DNA of 64,000 nucleotides from Halovulum marinum (GTDB lineage Bacteria > Pseudomonadota > Alphaproteobacteria > Rhodobacterales > Rhodobacteraceae). Positions within the stretch are counted from its first letter, which is position 1; each line of letters begins with the position of its first letter. The stretch lies in the NCBI RefSeq assembly GCF_009697225.1, contig NZ_WIND01000007.1:1-64000 (forward strand), in the 5' to 3' direction. The notes beneath the pieces are model-generated. The model searched no databases. It had not been told where the DNA came from and saw only the letters and a list, made by a program, of their open reading frames with translations. A program made the translations under genes and the position numbers. Of the stretch, positions 61,374-64,000 are shown in pieces.

Positions 61374-62312
61374 ATGAGTTCCGACATCACCCGCCCCCGC
61401 AGCTTCCAGGAGATCATCCTGCGGCTTCAGACCTACTGGGCCGGGCAGGGCTGCGCGGTGCTGCAGCCCTATGACATGGAGGTCGGCGCCGGCACCTTCC
61501 ACCCGGCGACCACGCTGCGCTCGCTGGGCACGGCGCCGTGGGCGGCGGCCTATGTCCAGCCCTCGCGCCGGCCGACCGACGGGCGCTACGGCGAGAACCC
61601 GAACCGGCTGCAGCACTACTACCAGTTCCAGGTGCTGATCAAACCCAGCCCGCCCGACCTGCAGGCGCTGTACCTGGGCAGCCTGCAGGCGATCGGCATC
61701 GACATGGCGCTGCACGACATCCGCTTCGTCGAGGACGACTGGGAAAGCCCGACGCTGGGCGCCTGGGGCCTGGGCTGGGAGGTCTGGTGCGACGGCATGG
61801 AGGTCAGCCAGTTCACCTATTTCCAGCAGGTCGGCGGCCACGACTGCCACCCGGTCTCGGGCGAGCTGACCTACGGGCTGGAGCGGCTGGCGATGTACGT
61901 GCTGGGCATCGACCACGTGATGGACATGCCGTTCAACAATCCGCAGGCGCCGATCGCGCTGAGCTACGGCGACATCTTCCGCCAGACCGAGCAGGAATAT
62001 TCGCGCTGGAACTTCGACGTCGCCGACACCGAGGTGCTGCTGCGCCATTTCGAGGAGGCCGAGGCCGAGTGCGCCCGGATCCTGGACCAGCCCGAGGTCG
62101 ACCCCAAGACCGGCCGGCGAATCGTCATGGCGCACCCGGCGTACGACCAGTGCATCAAGGCCAGCCATATCTTCAACCTGCTGGACGCGCGCGGCGTGAT
62201 CAGCGTGACCGAGCGGCAGGCCTATATCGGCCGGGTGCGGGCGCTGGCCAGACGCAGCGCCGACGCCTTCGTGCGTACCGAGGCCGGCGGCTGGACCCCC
62301 GAGGCCGCCTGA
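61374..62312 (+). CDS. glyQ: Glycyl-tRNA synthetase alpha subunit
   Basis: A 312-residue catalytic subunit of the heterotetrameric enzyme. It has the class II core [62 protein letters not shown] and [23 protein letters not shown]. The beta subunit gene glyS is not within the window; it should lie to the right, beyond the DUF6446-like gene. ATG 61374 follows AGAGGG. Confidence 0.97.
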   Translation: MSSDITRPRSFQEIILRLQTYWAGQGCAVLQPYDMEVGAGTFHPATTLRSLGTAPWAAAYVQPSRRPTDGRYGENPNRLQHYYQFQVLIKPSPPDLQALYLGSLQAIGIDMALHDIRFVEDDWESPTLGAWGLGWEVWCDGMEVSQFTYFQQVGGHDCHPVSGELTYGLERLAMYVLGIDHVMDMPFNNPQAPIALSYGDIFRQTEQEYSRWNFDVADTEVLLRHFEEAEAECARILDQPEVDPKTGRRIVMAHPAYDQCIKASHIFNLLDARGVISVTERQAYIGRVRALARRSADAFVRTEAGGWTPEAA

Positions 62313-62373
62313 CGCGCTTTGCCCTCCGCGCCGGCCCGGGGCACCATGGCGGCGCAGCAGAAAGGGGGCAGCC

Positions 62374-62730
62374 ATGACCATCGAGTCGGCGACGCCGGTC
62401 CTGCGCTCGGGCGACTACGCCCGCGCGCGCGACTTCTACACCCGCATCCTGGGCTTCCGCCTGGCCGAGGAGGCCGGCGCGCCGCCGGGCTTCGGCATCT
62501 TCATCCGCGACCGCGCCCGGGTCTTCGTCGAGGCCTACCAGGGCGCCGAGGCGCCCTATCACCGCTGGCGCGCCTATTTCCACGTCACCGGGCTGGACGC
62601 GCTGGCGGAGGAGATCCGGGCCAGCGGCGGCAGCCTGATCCGCGGCATCGAGCGCACCGAATACGACATGCGCGAATTCGAGATCGCCGATCCCGACGGC
62701 AACGTGCTGTGCTTCGGCGCCGACCCGTAG
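62374..62730 (+). CDS. VOC-superfamily (glyoxalase/bleomycin-resistance-like) protein
   Basis: A 118-residue protein of beta-alpha-beta-beta-beta units: ATPVLRSGDYARARDFYTRILGFRL and EFEIADPDGNVLCFG, typical of VOC proteins. Metal ligands of true glyoxalase I are not all evident, so a bleomycin-resistance-like binding role or a small lyase is possible. It lies 61 bases after glyQ with AAAGGGG before ATG. Confidence 0.8.
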   Translation: MTIESATPVLRSGDYARARDFYTRILGFRLAEEAGAPPGFGIFIRDRARVFVEAYQGAEAPYHRWRAYFHVTGLDALAEEIRASGGSLIRGIERTEYDMREFEIADPDGNVLCFGADP

Positions 62731-62785
62731 CCGGGAACTTTCCGCCGCCCCGCGCGCTGTTCCTGATCAGCAAGGGGGAAGCGAG

Positions 62786-63628
62786 ATGTCCGATACGGCG
62801 CCGGCCTGGGTGGTCCCGGCCATGCGCGCAGGCTATGCCGCGCGCGGTTTCGTCTACGCCGTGGTCGGCGGCATCGCGGTGTCCAGCGCCGTGCGCGGCG
62901 GCAATGCCGAAGGCACCACCGGCGCGATCTCGTCGCTGCAGGGCGGGCCCTGGGGGCAGGCGCTGCTGTGGGCGGTGGCGCTGGGTCTGCTGGCCTACGC
63001 GCTGTGGCGCGGGCTGGCGTCGTGGATGGACCTGGAGCGCCACGGCACCGACGCCAGGGGGCTGATCGCGCGCACCGGCATCGCCGTCTCGGGCGTCGTC
63101 CACCTGGGCCTGGCGATCTATGCCGCGCGCGTGGCGCTGGGCGGCGGCGGCTCGGGCGGCGGCACCGAAAGCTGGACCGCCCGGCTGATGCAGATGCCGT
63201 TCGGCCGCTGGCTGGTGGTGATCGGCGGCCTGATCGTGATCGGCGCCGGCATCTACTACGGCTACAAGGGCCTGTCCGAGAAGTACAAGCGCAACCTGCG
63301 CGCCACCCGCCTGACCGAGCGGCTGGAGCCGGTCTGCAAGGCCGGGCTGCTGGCCCACGGCATCGCCATCGCCCTGATCGGCGGCTTCTTCGTCTATGCC
63401 GGCTGGACCTCGGACGCCTCCGAGGCGGGCGGGATGGAGCAGGCCTTCGCGACGGTGCGGCAGGCCGCGTTCGGGCGCGTGCTGCTGGGGCTGATGGGCC
63501 TCGGCTTCGTCGGCTTCGCCGTCTACTGCTGGATCGAGGCGGTCTACCGGATCGTGCCGGCCCGCGCCGGCCGCGACGTGATCTCGATGGCGCGCGCCGC
63601 CAAGCGCCGGGCCGAGGCGCGGGTCTGA
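62786..63628 (+). CDS. DUF1206 membrane protein
   Basis: A 280-residue membrane protein with three repeated units of two helices each: units start at MRAGYAARGFVYAVVGGIA (about 12), ARTGIAVSGVVHLGLAIYA (about 95) and CKAGLLAHGIAIALIGGFF (about 185). This three-fold R-x-G-x-x-A/S-x-G pattern defines DUF1206. Function unknown. ATG 62786 follows AAGGGGGAAG. Confidence 0.88.
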   Translation: MSDTAPAWVVPAMRAGYAARGFVYAVVGGIAVSSAVRGGNAEGTTGAISSLQGGPWGQALLWAVALGLLAYALWRGLASWMDLERHGTDARGLIARTGIAVSGVVHLGLAIYAARVALGGGGSGGGTESWTARLMQMPFGRWLVVIGGLIVIGAGIYYGYKGLSEKYKRNLRATRLTERLEPVCKAGLLAHGIAIALIGGFFVYAGWTSDASEAGGMEQAFATVRQAAFGRVLLGLMGLGFVGFAVYCWIEAVYRIVPARAGRDVISMARAAKRRAEARV

Positions 63629-63706
63629 CCCGCCGGCGGGCGAGAAACGGCTTTACGCCCCCCGGCGCGCCCGGTATCCCCCGACCGGACTGACCACGAG
63701 GGGACC

Positions 63707-64000
63707 ATGCCCGGCCGCATCTTCGTCGGCGCCTTGCTGCTGTTCGTCGCCGTCTTCGGGGCGGCGCTGTTCTGGTTCCAGACCTACGCCTATTACGAGC
63801 GGGTCACGGGGCTGGGCAGCATCGCCGTGTCGGGGCGCGAGATCCCGGTGCGGGATTACCAGGGGATCGACGCCACCTCGTCGGGGCTGAAGCTGCGCGG
63901 CTGCTTCACCGCCGATCCGGCGGCCTTCGACGGCCTGCCGCGGGCCGAGGCGGCCGAGCCGCTGACCCCGCCGTTCTGGTTCGACTGCTTTCCCACCGAC
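63707..64000 (+). CDS. DUF6446-like membrane-anchored protein, truncated by the window end
   Basis: The first 98 residues are visible and the frame is still open at 64000. One N-terminal helix (about 5-24: FVGALLLFVAVFGAALFWFQ) is followed by YAYYERVTGL, IPVRDYQGIDATSSGLKLRGCF and a C-terminal FWFDCFP. This matches small proteins I recall as DUF6446 encoded between glyQ and glyS in Rhodobacterales. ATG 63707 follows GAGGGGA. Function unknown. Confidence 0.7.
   Translation, partial: MPGRIFVGALLLFVAVFGAALFWFQTYAYYERVTGLGSIAVSGREIPVRDYQGIDATSSGLKLRGCFTADPAAFDGLPRAEAAEPLTPPFWFDCFPTD

Overview
The window reads as a chromosomal segment of a GC-rich alphaproteobacterium (about 70% G+C by eye), most likely of the order Rhodobacterales. 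Supporting signs are the ftsY / mgtC / eamA / ispZ / ccmGDCBA / acnA neighbourhood, a SAM-II riboswitch ahead of metZ, an Irr-type iron box ahead of mbfA, an HWE-type histidine kinase, an ornithine-lipid acyltransferase (olsB), and a glyQ region with a DUF6446-like gene. No rRNA, tRNA, CRISPR array or complete mobile element was found. The only mobile DNA is a piece of an IS3-family orfB at the left edge, next to a scrap of an oligopeptide-transporter ATPase.

Layout: (1) 1-2544: IS and ABC remnants, then a hybrid HWE kinase. (2) 2.7-13.3 kb: a folate repair enzyme, a GMC oxidoreductase, and a MocR regulator divergent from an enolase-superfamily enzyme, an FAD amine oxidase and a complete PotFGHI-like ABC importer. 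This looks like one uptake-and-oxidation unit for an amine or amino-acid-like substrate. (3) 13.3-15.7 kb: an esterase, a small membrane protein, and a secreted protein made of three copies of an uncharacterised ~45-residue repeat, behind a possible EcfG-type promoter. (4) 15.7-23.1 kb, minus strand: a tightly overlapped operon lacI - solute-binding protein - two permeases - ATPase - nucleoside hydrolase - adenine deaminase, which looks like a purine nucleoside import and salvage operon. (5) 23.3-36.3 kb: complete nitrate assimilation, nasT-nasS, nitrate ABC importer with two fused ATPase domains, nitrite reductase NirBD, nitrate reductase NasA and siroheme synthase CysG. The leader before nrtA carries two hexaloop hairpins and an overlapping intrinsic terminator, the signature of ANTAR (NasT) antitermination. 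(6) 36.3-40.4 kb: an L-fucose-like 6-deoxysugar oxidation set (mutarotase, aldo/keto dehydrogenase, lactonases). (7) 40.5-43.3 kb: two tandem secreted paralogues and an orphan NuoE-NuoF/formate dehydrogenase beta fusion. (8) 43.5-52.6 kb: ftsY, mgtC-like, eamA-like, ispZ, ccmGDCBA and acnA. (9) 53-64 kb: a LysR regulator, a SnoaL-like protein, mbfA with its iron box, olsB, msrB, gene remnants, SAM-II/metZ, folE, trkH, a 28-bp hairpin-forming tandem repeat, glyQ, a VOC protein, DUF1206 and a truncated DUF6446-like gene.

Several control systems can be read directly. NasT/NasS with the leader RNA couples nitrate to nas expression. SAM-II plus a terminator controls metZ. An Irr box sits between the -35 and -10 of mbfA. 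A LacI-type operator precedes the purine operon. All three ABC operons have a strong hairpin just after the binding-protein gene, which probably sets binding protein in excess over membrane components.
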